NCBI RefSeq assembly: GCF_004684935.1
Contig: NZ_SRJD01000010.1
Location: forward strand, 31,322 to 95,321
From: Sporolactobacillus shoreae
GTDB lineage: Bacteria > Bacillota > Bacilli > Bacillales > Sporolactobacillaceae
Reading direction: 5' to 3'
Length of the DNA: 64,000 nt
Below are positions 1 through 8,798 of this stretch, one piece after another. Each line of letters opens with the position of its first letter. Positions within the stretch are counted from its first letter, which is position 1. Both the position numbers and the translations under genes were made by a program. Under the pieces are notes generated by a model. That model was not told the origin of the DNA. It made no database searches and worked only from the letters and a program-made list of their open reading frames with translations.

Positions 1-1060
1 ACAGACATCAATGGAAATGAAGTGAAGCCTGTAGTAACGGACAAGAACGGGCACTATGAATTTGATAATCTGCCTTCCCTGCCCACAGGGCAGCATTATA
101 CAGTTACTATTGATAAAAATGCTTCCGGAAGCGCGCTGACAAATCTTGCTCCGACAAAGGCAATGGGGACGAATGATACGGCTAAGGATTCATCAACGTG
201 GACTGCAGAATCGACGGATCTTGTTAAAGATGGCGACTCCGATACGTCACTAGACTTTGGCTTCATTGTAAAATCTGTTTCAGTCGGCGACTATGTATGG
301 CTGGATAAAAACAAGGATGGTGTTCAGGACAATGATGAATCCGGTATTGCCGGAGTTGTTCTGAAACTGACCGGGCCAGATGGGAAACCGGTCACAGATA
401 TCAATGGAAATGAAGTGAAGCCTGTAGTAACGGACAAGAACGGGCACTATGAATTTGATAATCTGCCTTCCCTGCCCACAGGGCAGCATTATACAGTTAC
501 TATTGATAAAAATGCTTCCGGAAGCGCACTGACAAATCTTGCTCCGACAAAGGAAAAGGGAACGAATGATACGGCTAAGGATTCATCAACATGGGTTGCT
601 GTGTCCATTGATCTGATCAAAGATGGTGACTCCGATACGTCACTCGACTTTGGCTTTATCGTGAAATCTGTTTCTGTTGGCGACTATGTCTGGTTAGATG
701 CGAATAAAAATGGTGTTCAGGACAATAATGAATCCGGTATTGCCGGTGTTATTCTGAAACTAAGCGGACCTGATGGGAAGCCAGTCACGGACATCAATGG
801 AAATGAAGTGAAGACCGAAACAACAGATAAGAACGGACACTATGAATTTGATGATCTGCCTTCCCTGCCCGCGGGTGAGCATTATACAGTAACGATTGAC
901 AAAAACAGTTCTGCATTAGTACTGTATGGGCTGACTCCGACTAAAGAAAAAGGAACCAGTGACCAAAGCAAGGATTCTTCTTCATGGAATGCCATTTCAT
1001 CTGATCTGGTTAATGATGGAGATCAGGATCTGACACTTGATTTTGGGTTCATGGCGGAAA
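1..1060 (+). repeat. 393-bp tandem repeats coding for SdrD B-like modules
   Basis: The coding stretch beginning with codons for VKP or VKT recurs at 22, 415 and 808, an exact spacing of 393 bp (131 codons). The first two units are almost identical at DNA level; the third has drifted. Near-identity suggests recent duplication or homogenisation, so copy number may vary between strains. Confidence 0.88.
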
Positions 1061-1374
1061 CATCTGTTATAAAAGAATTACCTGGAACACCCGGGGGTAC
1101 CTACAATGTGGTCGATCAGTATGGTCATGTGATTGTCCGCGGGGTTCTGGCTGATTCTCTCGGACATGTTCACTTTAATGGTCTTCCCGATGGGGAATAT
1201 CATCTTATCCTTGTCAGAGGTGCTCAAGGCGAGTCACAAAGAAAGAACAAGAAGTATGCTGCTATGCCAGCAACCGGTGACACAAACGACGTATTCGCTA
1301 TGATGGCAGGCGTTATGCTCCTCTTGAGCGGCGGAGCTGTAGCATTCTTCTCAAGACGTCGGAAAAATAATTAA
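1..1374 (+). CDS. Sortase-anchored surface protein with SdrD B-like repeats (5' end outside window)
   Basis: The reading frame is open from base 1, so only the C-terminal part is present. It consists of repeated 131-residue Ig-like modules of the SdrD B/Cna-B type, each with a calcium-loop-like stretch (DKNKDGVQDNDESG or DANKNGVQDNNESG) and the signature DKNGHYEFDNLPSLP. After the last module come a divergent domain (about residues 355-410), an MPATG sorting motif (a variant of LPXTG), a hydrophobic span and an RRRKNN tail. It is expected to be covalently linked to peptidoglycan by sortase; the srtA gene directly downstream fits this. The ligand is unknown. Such repeats usually act as a stalk for an N-terminal adhesive domain, which lies outside the window. 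Confidence 0.9.
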   Translation, partial: TDINGNEVKPVVTDKNGHYEFDNLPSLPTGQHYTVTIDKNASGSALTNLAPTKAMGTNDTAKDSSTWTAESTDLVKDGDSDTSLDFGFIVKSVSVGDYVWLDKNKDGVQDNDESGIAGVVLKLTGPDGKPVTDINGNEVKPVVTDKNGHYEFDNLPSLPTGQHYTVTIDKNASGSALTNLAPTKEKGTNDTAKDSSTWVAVSIDLIKDGDSDTSLDFGFIVKSVSVGDYVWLDANKNGVQDNNESGIAGVILKLSGPDGKPVTDINGNEVKTETTDKNGHYEFDDLPSLPAGEHYTVTIDKNSSALVLYGLTPTKEKGTSDQSKDSSSWNAISSDLVNDGDQDLTLDFGFMAETSVIKELPGTPGGTYNVVDQYGHVIVRGVLADSLGHVHFNGLPDGEYHLILVRGAQGESQRKNKKYAAMPATGDTNDVFAMMAGVMLLLSGGAVAFFSRRRKNN

Positions 1375-1393
1375 TAAGAACTCAATTATACAA

Positions 1394-1436
1394 AGCTTCT
1401 GATCAATTTTTACAGATTGATCAGGAGCTTTTTTTC
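1394..1436 (+). terminator. Intrinsic terminator of the surface protein gene
   Basis: A 14-bp inverted repeat (AGCTTCTGATCAAT pairing with ATTGATCAGGAGCT) is followed by seven T, 20 bases after the stop codon. Confidence 0.88.
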
Positions 1437-1480
1437 TGTCAGGATCAGTGGCAAAAATTTTCCTTTACTAACATTCCGCG

Positions 1481-1515
1481 CCTGATCATGGTAAGATTTG
1501 ATCAGGAGCTTTTTT
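1481..1515 (+). terminator. Second terminator-like hairpin in the sortase leader
   Basis: CCTGATCA pairs with TGATCAGG (1499-1506), followed by AGC and six T. The right arm and T-run copy the preceding terminator (GATCAGGAGCTTTTTT appears in both). It lies just upstream of the sortase start, so it may be a duplicated terminator or an attenuator. Confidence 0.5.
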
Positions 1516-1529
1516 GTGGGGCGGGATTT

Positions 1530-2177
1530 ATGATGTGGAAAAAAAGCTTAATTATTGCACTGATTCTATCAGGGCTCACTCTGATTGCGTCACCTTTTTT
1601 AAAAGAATATATAGTAGGTTTTCTGAGTTCCCGTTATAATTCCTGGAAAATCACGGCGAATCAGATTGATCAGAATAACAGACGCAAAGCGTTCTTTGAT
1701 TTCAACGCGATTGAACCGCCTAATTTTTATGACACGCTGAAAGCCGGCACGCAATTGGATCCAAAAGCATTGGTCGGCAGGATCTCAATAAAAAGTATAG
1801 GCATCAACCTGCCGATTCTGAAAGGGACAACAAATGTCAACCTGCTCGTTGGAGCGACGACGATGAGGCCGGATCAGCAGATGGGGAAGGGCAATTATCC
1901 TCTGGCAGGCCACCACATGCGTGAGGCGAATCTGTTATTCGGCCCGCTGATGCACATTAAAATCGGCGATTTGATTGTGCTGACCGATCTGAAAAAGGAT
2001 TACGCTTACCGCGTGACCGGGGAAAAAATTGTGTCCGCAGCCCTGGGGGGCGGCCTGATCGCACAGACGAAAGACGCACGGATCACACTGGTCACATGCG
2101 ACAAGCCGACGCGGACACCGAACCGCCTGATCGTGACTGGGAAACTGGTGAGCATTGATAACTACAGCGGCAAATAA
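1530..2177 (+). CDS. srtA: Class A sortase
   Basis: Membrane-anchored cysteine transpeptidase that cuts LPXTG-type motifs and joins the protein to the cell wall. An N-terminal hydrophobic segment (about residues 5-25) is followed by a sortase domain. The catalytic triad is visible: His128 (in LAGHHM), Cys190 (in TLVTCDKPT) and Arg199 (in PNRLIV). The start at 1530 (ATGATGTGG) puts charged residues directly before the membrane segment; a start at 1488 would lie inside the terminator-like hairpin. The likely local substrate is the MPATG protein just upstream. The 215-residue length is normal for the family. Confidence 0.9.
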   Translation: MMWKKSLIIALILSGLTLIASPFLKEYIVGFLSSRYNSWKITANQIDQNNRRKAFFDFNAIEPPNFYDTLKAGTQLDPKALVGRISIKSIGINLPILKGTTNVNLLVGATTMRPDQQMGKGNYPLAGHHMREANLLFGPLMHIKIGDLIVLTDLKKDYAYRVTGEKIVSAALGGGLIAQTKDARITLVTCDKPTRTPNRLIVTGKLVSIDNYSGK

Positions 2178-2247
2178 AAAGTTTATCTCACTTTGTTTGT
2201 CGAATATCAGCCGGACGCAAGCGACAGAAACATTTTTTCAGAACAGG

Positions 2248-4146
2248 ATGGTTCAATTGAGTATTCTCGATGTGGAAAATTTATATAAAACATACGGCGA
2301 CCAGACGCTGTTCGATCATATTTCGTTCTCGATTTCGGAAGGGGAGCGGATCGGCCTGATCGGCGTGAACGGCACCGGAAAATCGACACTGCTGAACGTG
2401 ATCGCGGGTATGGATTCGTCGGAAGGCGGAACGATGCGGCACGCCAATGCTTTCCGCCTCGCGGTTCTGTCGCAGACGCCGGAATTTGAACCGGGCGTTA
2501 CAGCGCTGGATTACATCTATGGCGGCGCGTCACCCGTCATGGTTGCACTGCGGGACTACGAGCAAGCGCTGGCGGATCTGGAGAGTGATCCGGCAAACCA
2601 GACGTTGCAGGAAAAGCTGCTGGACAAACAGCAAAAAATGGATCAGGCCGGTGCCTGGGAAGCAGAAGCATCTGCTAAAACGATTTTAACGCGTCTCGGA
2701 GTTGAAGACTTTCACACACCGGTCCTGGAATTCTCCGGCGGACAGAAGAAAAGGGTCGCCCTCGCGCGGGCACTGATTCAGCCTGCTGATCTGTTGATTT
2801 TGGACGAACCGACCAACCACCTGGACAATGATACGATCGACTGGCTGGAAGAAGCGCTCAGCCAGTATCCTGGCGCGTTGCTCATGGTGACGCACGACCG
2901 TTATTTCCTCAACCGGGTCACAAAAAAGATCTTTGAACTCGATCACGGGCATCTCTACACCTATGACGGGAACTACGAGCTTTATCTGGAGAAAAAGGCG
3001 GAGCGCGAAGAGCAGGCGTCCGCCGATGAGGCCAAGCACCAGAACCAGCTGCGCCGCGAACTCGCCTGGCTCCGCCGTGGAGCGAAGGCCCGGTCGACGA
3101 AGCAAAAAGCCAGAGTCGAACGCGTCCATGAGATGCAGGAGCAGAAGGGACCGGAACTCAAGCAATCGGTGGATATCGCGATCGGATCGACACGACTTGG
3201 CAAAAAGGTCATTGAAGCGAAAAACATCTCGAAGTTATTTGGAGGCAAGGAGCTGATCCGTGATTTTGATCTACTGATCGCTCCCGGAGAAAGCCTCGGC
3301 ATCGTCGGCGGTAATGGCAGCGGAAAATCAACACTGCTGAATCTGCTCGCCGGACGCCTAAAGCCGGACAGTGGCACCATTGAGATTGGTGAAACAGTAA
3401 AAATCGGCTATTATACGCAGGAACATACCGAAATGGACGAGAGCCTGACCGTCATCGACTATATAAAGGAAACGGCACAGGTGATGCGGACGGATGACGG
3501 GCAACAGGTGACGGCGGAACAGATGCTGGAGCGTTTTCTGTTTTCCCGGCCACGCCAGCACACCTTTATACGTAAACTGTCGGGCGGCGAGCGCAAACGC
3601 CTTTATCTGCTCAACATCCTGATGAAAGAACCGAACGTTCTGTTTCTTGACGAGCCAACGAATGATCTGGATACGGAGACACTGACCATTCTCGAAGATT
3701 ACCTGCTTCAGTTCCCAGGCACGATTCTCGCGGTCTCCCATGACCGCTATTTTCTGGATCGGATCGCGGACCGGCTGATTGCGTTTGAAGGAAATGGCGT
3801 GATCCGGCGGTTTGAGGGCGATTACAGCGACTACGTGGCTATGAAAAAGGAAGAAACGGCCTCGGAAACTGTAAAAAAACAGTCATCTGCGCCCACTCAA
3901 CCCACTCCAAAGAAGAAAAAGCTGACCTATAAAGAGCAGCAGGAATGGAACGGTATTGAGGACCGGATCGCGTCGCTGGAGGATCGGGTTGATGAACTGA
4001 AAAAAGCCGTCGCCGCGGCGGGCAGCGATGCAGGAAAAGCGCAGGAACTGTATAGGGAGCAGCGGGCGGCCGAAACGGAACTGGATCAGGCGATGGATCG
4101 CTGGACGGAGCTGTCGCTCAAAATCGAGGAGATCGAAAAAGGTTGA
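2248..4146 (+). CDS. yfmR: ABC-F family ATPase, YfmR/Uup type
   Basis: Soluble protein with two ABC ATPase domains and no membrane segments. Walker A motifs are GVNGTGKST (near residue 40) and GGNGSGKST (near 355). Each half has an ABC signature (FSGGQKKR, LSGGERKR) and a Walker B (LLILDEPTNHLD, VLFLDEPTNDLD). The inter-domain linker is charged, and the C-terminal 80 residues form a Lys/Glu-rich coiled coil as in Uup/YfmR. ABC-F proteins act on the ribosome; YfmR is linked to relief of stalling. I chose ATG 2248 because homologues begin shortly before the LYKTYG segment; TTG 2257, with AGGATGG upstream, is an alternative. Length is about 632 residues, as in YfmR. Confidence 0.87.
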   Translation: MVQLSILDVENLYKTYGDQTLFDHISFSISEGERIGLIGVNGTGKSTLLNVIAGMDSSEGGTMRHANAFRLAVLSQTPEFEPGVTALDYIYGGASPVMVALRDYEQALADLESDPANQTLQEKLLDKQQKMDQAGAWEAEASAKTILTRLGVEDFHTPVLEFSGGQKKRVALARALIQPADLLILDEPTNHLDNDTIDWLEEALSQYPGALLMVTHDRYFLNRVTKKIFELDHGHLYTYDGNYELYLEKKAEREEQASADEAKHQNQLRRELAWLRRGAKARSTKQKARVERVHEMQEQKGPELKQSVDIAIGSTRLGKKVIEAKNISKLFGGKELIRDFDLLIAPGESLGIVGGNGSGKSTLLNLLAGRLKPDSGTIEIGETVKIGYYTQEHTEMDESLTVIDYIKETAQVMRTDDGQQVTAEQMLERFLFSRPRQHTFIRKLSGGERKRLYLLNILMKEPNVLFLDEPTNDLDTETLTILEDYLLQFPGTILAVSHDRYFLDRIADRLIAFEGNGVIRRFEGDYSDYVAMKKEETASETVKKQSSAPTQPTPKKKKLTYKEQQEWNGIEDRIASLEDRVDELKKAVAAAGSDAGKAQELYREQRAAETELDQAMDRWTELSLKIEEIEKG

Positions 4147-4211
4147 AGACCGACACCACGCACGGATGGATGAAAAACAGAGAGTGACTTTTCATTTCCG
4201 GGAGGCTAATT

Positions 4212-4472
4212 ATGTTAACGAACAGAGAAAAAGTGCTGCGTTCGCTATCCGAAAAAAGCCGGGCTCTGGACGGAGTCGACGCGCTCGGAATCACGGCAAA
4301 CGAGATCGCGAATGATATCGGCATTCAGAGAAGCACGGTCAGTCTGTATCTGAATGAGCTGACGAAGAGCCGGGACGCGATTAAGATCAATACAAGGCCA
4401 GTTTATTTTATCGATGGGCATGTCCACACTCAGAATAAACCTTATGAAGCGAAAGTCTATCCGTTAAAGTGA
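4212..4472 (+). CDS. Stand-alone helix-turn-helix protein like the N-terminus of LevR-type activators
   Basis: 86-residue ORF preceded by GGGAGG and ATG. The segment GITANEIANDIGIQRSTVSLYLNEL followed by IKINTRPVYF (split here only for description) is the pattern seen in the N-terminal HTH of LevR/sigma-54-type PTS regulators. Those proteins continue with an AAA+ domain and PRD and EII modules; here the frame stops right after the HTH and no continuation is visible in the following 170 bp. It is either a truncated remnant or a small DNA-binding protein reusing the domain. The next gene is an alpha-galactosidase on the other strand, so a sugar link is possible but unproven. Confidence 0.6.
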   Translation: MLTNREKVLRSLSEKSRALDGVDALGITANEIANDIGIQRSTVSLYLNELTKSRDAIKINTRPVYFIDGHVHTQNKPYEAKVYPLK

Positions 4473-4483
4473 AGGGTTGAATT

Positions 4484-4590
4484 CAAGGTTCTGCTGATAG
4501 AATGTCGGTTTCGGCTAACACAATCGGAAAACCTGGCTGATAAATTTTTATTTCTGCTGAAAGTCCCTTAAATCCCGCTGATAAAAGTCC
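4484..4590 (+). repeat. Phased repeat array 1 (family D, GCTGATAAA core)
   Basis: Five degenerate units with the core GCTGATAAA begin at 4493, 4514, 4536, 4556 and 4577, at spacings of 21, 22, 20 and 21 bp. The array lies between convergent genes, beside the terminator at 4609-4656. Confidence 0.65.
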
Positions 4591-4608
4591 ACGATCCATC
4601 CTGTCAGA

Positions 4609-4656
4609 AGAAAAAAGAAGGCAAAAACCCTCAAAACCGGGCTTTTGCCTTCTTTA
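4609..4656 (-). terminator. Terminator of the alpha-galactosidase gene
   Basis: AAGAAGGCAAAA (4615-4626) pairs with TTTTGCCTTCTT (4643-4654). A-runs and T-runs flank both sides, so it can work in both directions. It overlaps the alpha-galactosidase stop codon. Confidence 0.85.
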
Positions 4657-6834
4657 TTTTTTTCTGAACCGCCAGACGTAGCTTTTAAAATCTCCCTTTT
4701 CTTCGGGAACGCTGACGCCGGCGTTCATCAGTTCGTCGCCTCCGAAAGCATCGTCGGTTGCAAGATTTTCATACAAGGCGTCCGGATCCAGGCCCCGGAA
4801 TTTCAAAGTCTGAAGCCGGGGCGATGGTTCGGCCAGTACCTGGAAGTAAAAGCCGATCGCTTCCGAATGATCAGGCGCGACGAAACACCAGGCGGTGGCG
4901 CCTCCTTCAAACGGATCTTTAATTCGGTAAAAGTCGCCGAACTGAATAAGCGGACGAATTTGTTTATAAAAGGTGACCTGCTTCCTGATCGTTTCTTTTT
5001 CATCCTCACTAAGCCGGGTCAGGTCCAGCTCGTAGCCGAAGTTTCCAGACATGGCGGCGTGGCCGCGCATCACGAGCGACGTGACCCGCCCGACCTGATG
5101 ATTGGGCACAGCTGATACATGCGCGCCGATCGACGACGGTGGGTAGATCAGGCTTGTTCCGTATTGAATTTTCAGTCTGGACACGGCGTCGGTGTTGTCA
5201 CTCGTCCAGGTTTGTGGCATGTAGTAGAGCATACCTGGATCAAAACGTCCACCGCCTCCAGAACAACTTTCGAAGAGAATATCCGGAAATTGAGCCGTGA
5301 TTGTTTCCATTAACTCATAAAGACCAAGCATATAGCGATGAGCCGTCTCCCGTTGCCGGCCAGTGGGCAGAAGCGCCGATCCAATTTCGGTCATATGCCG
5401 ATTCATGTCCCATTTGACATAATTAATATCGGCGCCGGCCAGCACGGCGGAAACAGATTGAGCAAGGTAATCGCGCACATCCGCCCGGGAAAGGTCGAGC
5501 ACCAGCTGGTTTCGGCCCAGCGTACGCGGCCGGTCCGGCACATGAAGGCACCAGTCCGGATGAGCACGGTAAAGATCGCTGTCGGGAGACACCATTTCCG
5601 GTTCAAACCATAGGCCGAATTTCAGCCCCATTTCGTGTAGGTGCGCCGACAACCAGTGCATCCCGTGCGGCAGCTTCCGACGGTCGACCGTCCAATCGCC
5701 GAGCGAGCTGTGGTCATTGTCGCGGTGGCCGAACCAACCGTCATCCAGTACAAAGAGCTCAATTCCCGCTTTTTGGGCTTCTCCAGCAATGGCGAGAAGT
5801 TTCTCCTCACTTAGTTTAAAATAAGTCGCTTCCCAATTATTGATCAGAACCGGCCTCGGCCTGTCACGGTATTTGCCCCGCGCCAGCCGTGTCCGGTACA
5901 GATGGTGGTATGCGTGTGAAAGACCGCCGAGTCCCCGTGATGAATAAACCATCACGGCTTCGGGTGTCTGGAACGATTCGCCGGGCTCAAGAAGCCAGGA
6001 AAAATCAAAGGGATTGATACCGATGGAGGCGCGCACGGTATGATATGGGTCGACCTCAATTTGCGTGGCAAAATTCCCGCTGTAAACCAGGCTGCAGCCG
6101 AACGCATCACCATGCTCTTCATCTGTGTTTGGACGCAGAAGGGCGAAAAACGGGTCATGCTGATGGCTGCTCGCGCCACGGGTACTGTCTATGACCTGTG
6201 TTTCCATGGACAGCGGGTGGCGGTTGATGTTCCGTTCATTGCTATGGGACCCATAGAATGTCAGAATGTCAAACTGATCGTCACGGAAATCCACACTCGC
6301 GCTCAGTGCACGAAGCAGCCGGAGAGATTCGGCACCATTATTTTCAAAGCGGACAGATCTTGCGATGGCATCAAAATCGCGGAAAACAGAATAGGTCAAT
6401 AGAACGGAAAGTCCGGTTACCTGATCCTGTAGAAGAATATCCAGCGATTGCGCCTCCTGATTACTCTCTACATAGGTCGCAGGAAGGCCGTCCAGTTTTT
6501 TCTTACCCGGATAGATGCGGTGTCCCGCATAGCGCAGATCCGTGACCGTCGAACCGTTATCGAGCTGCATCTGGTACGCGGGATGGCGGTAGTCTCCATT
6601 TCCGTAAGACGGGTATTCGAGCGGGAGTGTACTCAGCGAAAGTCCCGGCTGCGCCGGATCGGTGTAGGGTGCGAATGATCTTGGGGCCAGGGACACTGGG
6701 CTGCTTCCACGGTACGTCCCGACTTTTTTCCCCCAGTAGAGATGGAGGAGATAGCCCTCTGTAACTTGCATCACGTAACTGCCGCTTTCCGTGTGAAGAT
6801 GAAACTGCATGGTCTCCGGGTCAAAGTCAATCAC
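4654..6834 (-). CDS. Alpha-galactosidase, glycoside hydrolase family 36
   Basis: Cytoplasmic retaining enzyme that removes alpha-1,6-linked galactose from melibiose, raffinose and stachyose. The 726 residues match the bacterial GH36 group (AgaN/RafA type, about 730). The nucleophile is Asp476 in YVKWDMNRH and the acid/base is Asp546 in TWTSDNTDAVSRL. The SCSGGGGRFDPG and PSSIGAHVSAVPNHQ motifs are present. The start is GTG 6834, with AGGAGG 9 bases upstream; the next in-frame starts are much further in. There is no signal peptide, so substrates must be imported, but no dedicated sugar transporter is adjacent. It is divergent from a PTS EIIA gene, and the shared intergenic region holds a cre-like site. 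Confidence 0.93.
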   Translation of the reverse strand: MIDFDPETMQFHLHTESGSYVMQVTEGYLLHLYWGKKVGTYRGSSPVSLAPRSFAPYTDPAQPGLSLSTLPLEYPSYGNGDYRHPAYQMQLDNGSTVTDLRYAGHRIYPGKKKLDGLPATYVESNQEAQSLDILLQDQVTGLSVLLTYSVFRDFDAIARSVRFENNGAESLRLLRALSASVDFRDDQFDILTFYGSHSNERNINRHPLSMETQVIDSTRGASSHQHDPFFALLRPNTDEEHGDAFGCSLVYSGNFATQIEVDPYHTVRASIGINPFDFSWLLEPGESFQTPEAVMVYSSRGLGGLSHAYHHLYRTRLARGKYRDRPRPVLINNWEATYFKLSEEKLLAIAGEAQKAGIELFVLDDGWFGHRDNDHSSLGDWTVDRRKLPHGMHWLSAHLHEMGLKFGLWFEPEMVSPDSDLYRAHPDWCLHVPDRPRTLGRNQLVLDLSRADVRDYLAQSVSAVLAGADINYVKWDMNRHMTEIGSALLPTGRQRETAHRYMLGLYELMETITAQFPDILFESCSGGGGRFDPGMLYYMPQTWTSDNTDAVSRLKIQYGTSLIYPPSSIGAHVSAVPNHQVGRVTSLVMRGHAAMSGNFGYELDLTRLSEDEKETIRKQVTFYKQIRPLIQFGDFYRIKDPFEGGATAWCFVAPDHSEAIGFYFQVLAEPSPRLQTLKFRGLDPDALYENLATDDAFGGDELMNAGVSVPEEKGDFKSYVWRFRKK

Positions 6835-6900
6835 AGGTTTATACCTCCTGACACGTCACGAAAGATTTCCTTTTTATAAGATCATTTTATAGCAAAAGCA

Positions 6901-6915
6901 AGGAAAACGCATTCA
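6901..6915. promoter_or_regulatory. Candidate cre (CcpA) site
   Basis: AGGAAAACGCATTCA fits the consensus WTGNAANCGNWNNCW at 14 of 15 positions. It lies between the divergent alpha-galactosidase and EIIA genes, where catabolite control would be expected. Confidence 0.45.
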
Positions 6916-7002
6916 AAAATGTTATATCTTGATCTGAGGGAAAGTTATCACTATTATTAATTTTAGGAAAATGGTTCTTGAGAGTTTTAGGAGGTGAGTC
7001 CG

Positions 7003-7518
7003 ATGTCCTTTTTGAACAAGCTATTTAAGAAAAAAGATCAGATCAACCAGCCGGATGATCTGTCTGAAAAAGAGATTGCAGCTGCAGGAGAGTTCTATCC
7101 TCCTTTGAAGGGAGAAATCATTCCCTTGACTGATGTCCCTGATTCGGTGTTTTCCGAAAAGATGCTTGGGGACGGGTTCGCTATCATTCCAGAAAACAAC
7201 ATGGTTCGCTCACCGGTTAATGGTGAAGTGACCAATATTTTTCCGACCAAACATGCGCTTTCGCTCAGCGCCGAGGACGGGCATGAACTGTTGATCCACG
7301 TCGGCGTTCAGACGGTGGCCCTGAAAGGAGACGGATTTGAACCGCTTGTAAAGGATGGAGATACAGTGCGGAAGGGTTCCAGACTCCTTAAAGTCGATTT
7401 CAGCAAAATATCAAAAATGGCCCCGTCAACGATTACATCGGTTGTCTTTACGAACCTGAAAGATGGAGAGAAAGTTGTTCTTGACGGGAATAAAGTATCT
7501 TTACAGATGAAAAAATAA
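7003..7518 (+). CDS. PTS glucose-type EIIA protein
   Basis: Single-domain 171-residue EIIA of the glucose/sucrose family (YpqE/Crr type), a cytoplasmic phosphocarrier that passes phosphate from HPr to an EIIB domain. The fold is recognisable from MVRSPVNGEV, the phosphorylated His99 in LLIHVGVQTVALKG, and FTNLKDGEKV near the C-terminus. ATG 7003 follows AGGAGGTG at ideal spacing; an upstream GTG at 6994 lies within the ribosome binding site. It is not joined to an EIIBC, so its partner must be encoded elsewhere. Confidence 0.88.
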   Translation: MSFLNKLFKKKDQINQPDDLSEKEIAAAGEFYPPLKGEIIPLTDVPDSVFSEKMLGDGFAIIPENNMVRSPVNGEVTNIFPTKHALSLSAEDGHELLIHVGVQTVALKGDGFEPLVKDGDTVRKGSRLLKVDFSKISKMAPSTITSVVFTNLKDGEKVVLDGNKVSLQMKK

Positions 7519-7540
7519 ATATTTCTCATATGAATGAAAA

Positions 7541-7567
7541 AAATCCGCCATTGAGGCGGATTTTTTG
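7541..7567 (+). terminator. Terminator after the EIIA gene
   Basis: AAATCCGCC-ATTGA-GGCGGATTT followed by a T-run (7560-7566). The A-run on the left also lets it serve the convergent ABC permease gene. Confidence 0.88.
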
Positions 7568-7592
7568 GTGTTTATAAATGGTTTCAAATGTA

Positions 7593-8798
7593 TCAGGCGA
7601 GAGGTCGTGACGCGCGTATCGTGAAAATATTGAGTGTAATAAACACCAGTGAAAAGATGATGAGCACCAAACCGTCAAGCCACCATCCGGCAAAACCTGT
7701 ACCACGGATCATAATATTCCGCAATGCTTCCGTTGAATAATGGATCGGCATCAGATTGCCGATCATCTGCACCCAGCGCGGCAGTGTGTCGATCGGGAAC
7801 AGTCCTGACAGGAAAACCTGCGGCACAATGACCAATGGAATGAACTGAAACATCTGCAGTTCGTTTTTCGCCGCTGTTGAAAGCAGGATGCTGAGCGATA
7901 ACGCGCTGAATGAAAGAATAAAGACGATGATTAGTACATCGGCGATACTGCCGACGTTATAGATTTTAAGGACATAGACCAAATAACACGTCAGGATAAA
8001 TGACTGGACGATCACGAACAGGCCGAAACCGATCATGTAGCCCCAGATAATCTGGTAGTTTTTGATCGGTGAAGCCATCAGACGGTCGAGTGTGCCCGTC
8101 GTCCGCTCGCGCAGGAAAGAAACGCCGCCGATCATGAAAATGAACAGGAAGACGAAGATACCGACCATCGCGGGTCCGAACGCGTCGAAGGTATTCAGAC
8201 TGTCATTTCCGTGAAGATAAGAGACATCAAGCGAAACTTTTTCAGGAGCCTGCATTTTTGCCGGCTGTTCCGGTTTTGGTGCCTGCTGCTGGATTGCTAT
8301 GAGAATGGACGGCGCATATTGCTGCATGGCGATGGTCATCTGCTTCATGATCTGCTGCTGCGCCTGAATGGCCTTCTGTTGATTTTGAATGACACTTTTC
8401 AACTGCGTCTGCATTTTTGTAATACTGATTTGCTGAACCTTTTGCATGGATTTTTGGATTTTGTTCATTGCGAGTCCGTTACGGGACGGATCACTGCCTT
8501 CCAGATGAACCTTGACCGGGTTTTTAAGATCCACATAAGCATCAATTTTTTTATCAGCCAGTGCCTGATGCGCTTCAAGGGGGCTCATCCGCTGATAGTC
8601 CGATGCTTTGAACGCAGGCAGCAGATCGGAATTTTGATAATTGATAATGGCCAGATTCGGTTCGGAGGTTTTGGCTCCGAAAATATACCAGACAAGCGTC
8701 AGAATCAATAACGGGGCGATAATCAGGAGAGCAAGCGTCCGTTTGTCTCTGAGAATCTGGTGGATGATCCGCCGGGCCATAGCCAGTAAGTTGCTCAT
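7593..8798 (-). CDS. ABC-2 type exporter permease
   Basis: 401-residue permease with one membrane segment near the N-terminus, a large extracytoplasmic domain (about residues 45-215) and five or six segments at the C-terminus, the usual plan of ABC-2/YhgE-like drug or lipid exporters. The external domain carries a long Gln/Met-rich, probably coiled-coil stretch (QSMQKVQQ to MQQYAPSILIAIQQQ). Its start overlaps the stop of the upstream ATPase gene by four bases, so the two are translationally coupled. The substrate cannot be read from the sequence. The divergent TetR gene suggests inducible export. Confidence 0.85.
   Translation of the reverse strand: MSNLLAMARRIIHQILRDKRTLALLIIAPLLILTLVWYIFGAKTSEPNLAIINYQNSDLLPAFKASDYQRMSPLEAHQALADKKIDAYVDLKNPVKVHLEGSDPSRNGLAMNKIQKSMQKVQQISITKMQTQLKSVIQNQQKAIQAQQQIMKQMTIAMQQYAPSILIAIQQQAPKPEQPAKMQAPEKVSLDVSYLHGNDSLNTFDAFGPAMVGIFVFLFIFMIGGVSFLRERTTGTLDRLMASPIKNYQIIWGYMIGFGLFVIVQSFILTCYLVYVLKIYNVGSIADVLIIVFILSFSALSLSILLSTAAKNELQMFQFIPLVIVPQVFLSGLFPIDTLPRWVQMIGNLMPIHYSTEALRNIMIRGTGFAGWWLDGLVLIIFSLVFITLNIFTIRASRPLA

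Noticed and set aside
2155-2247. Longer YfmR start overlapping srtA
   Set aside because: The extra 31 residues are not like the family and no ribosome site precedes them.
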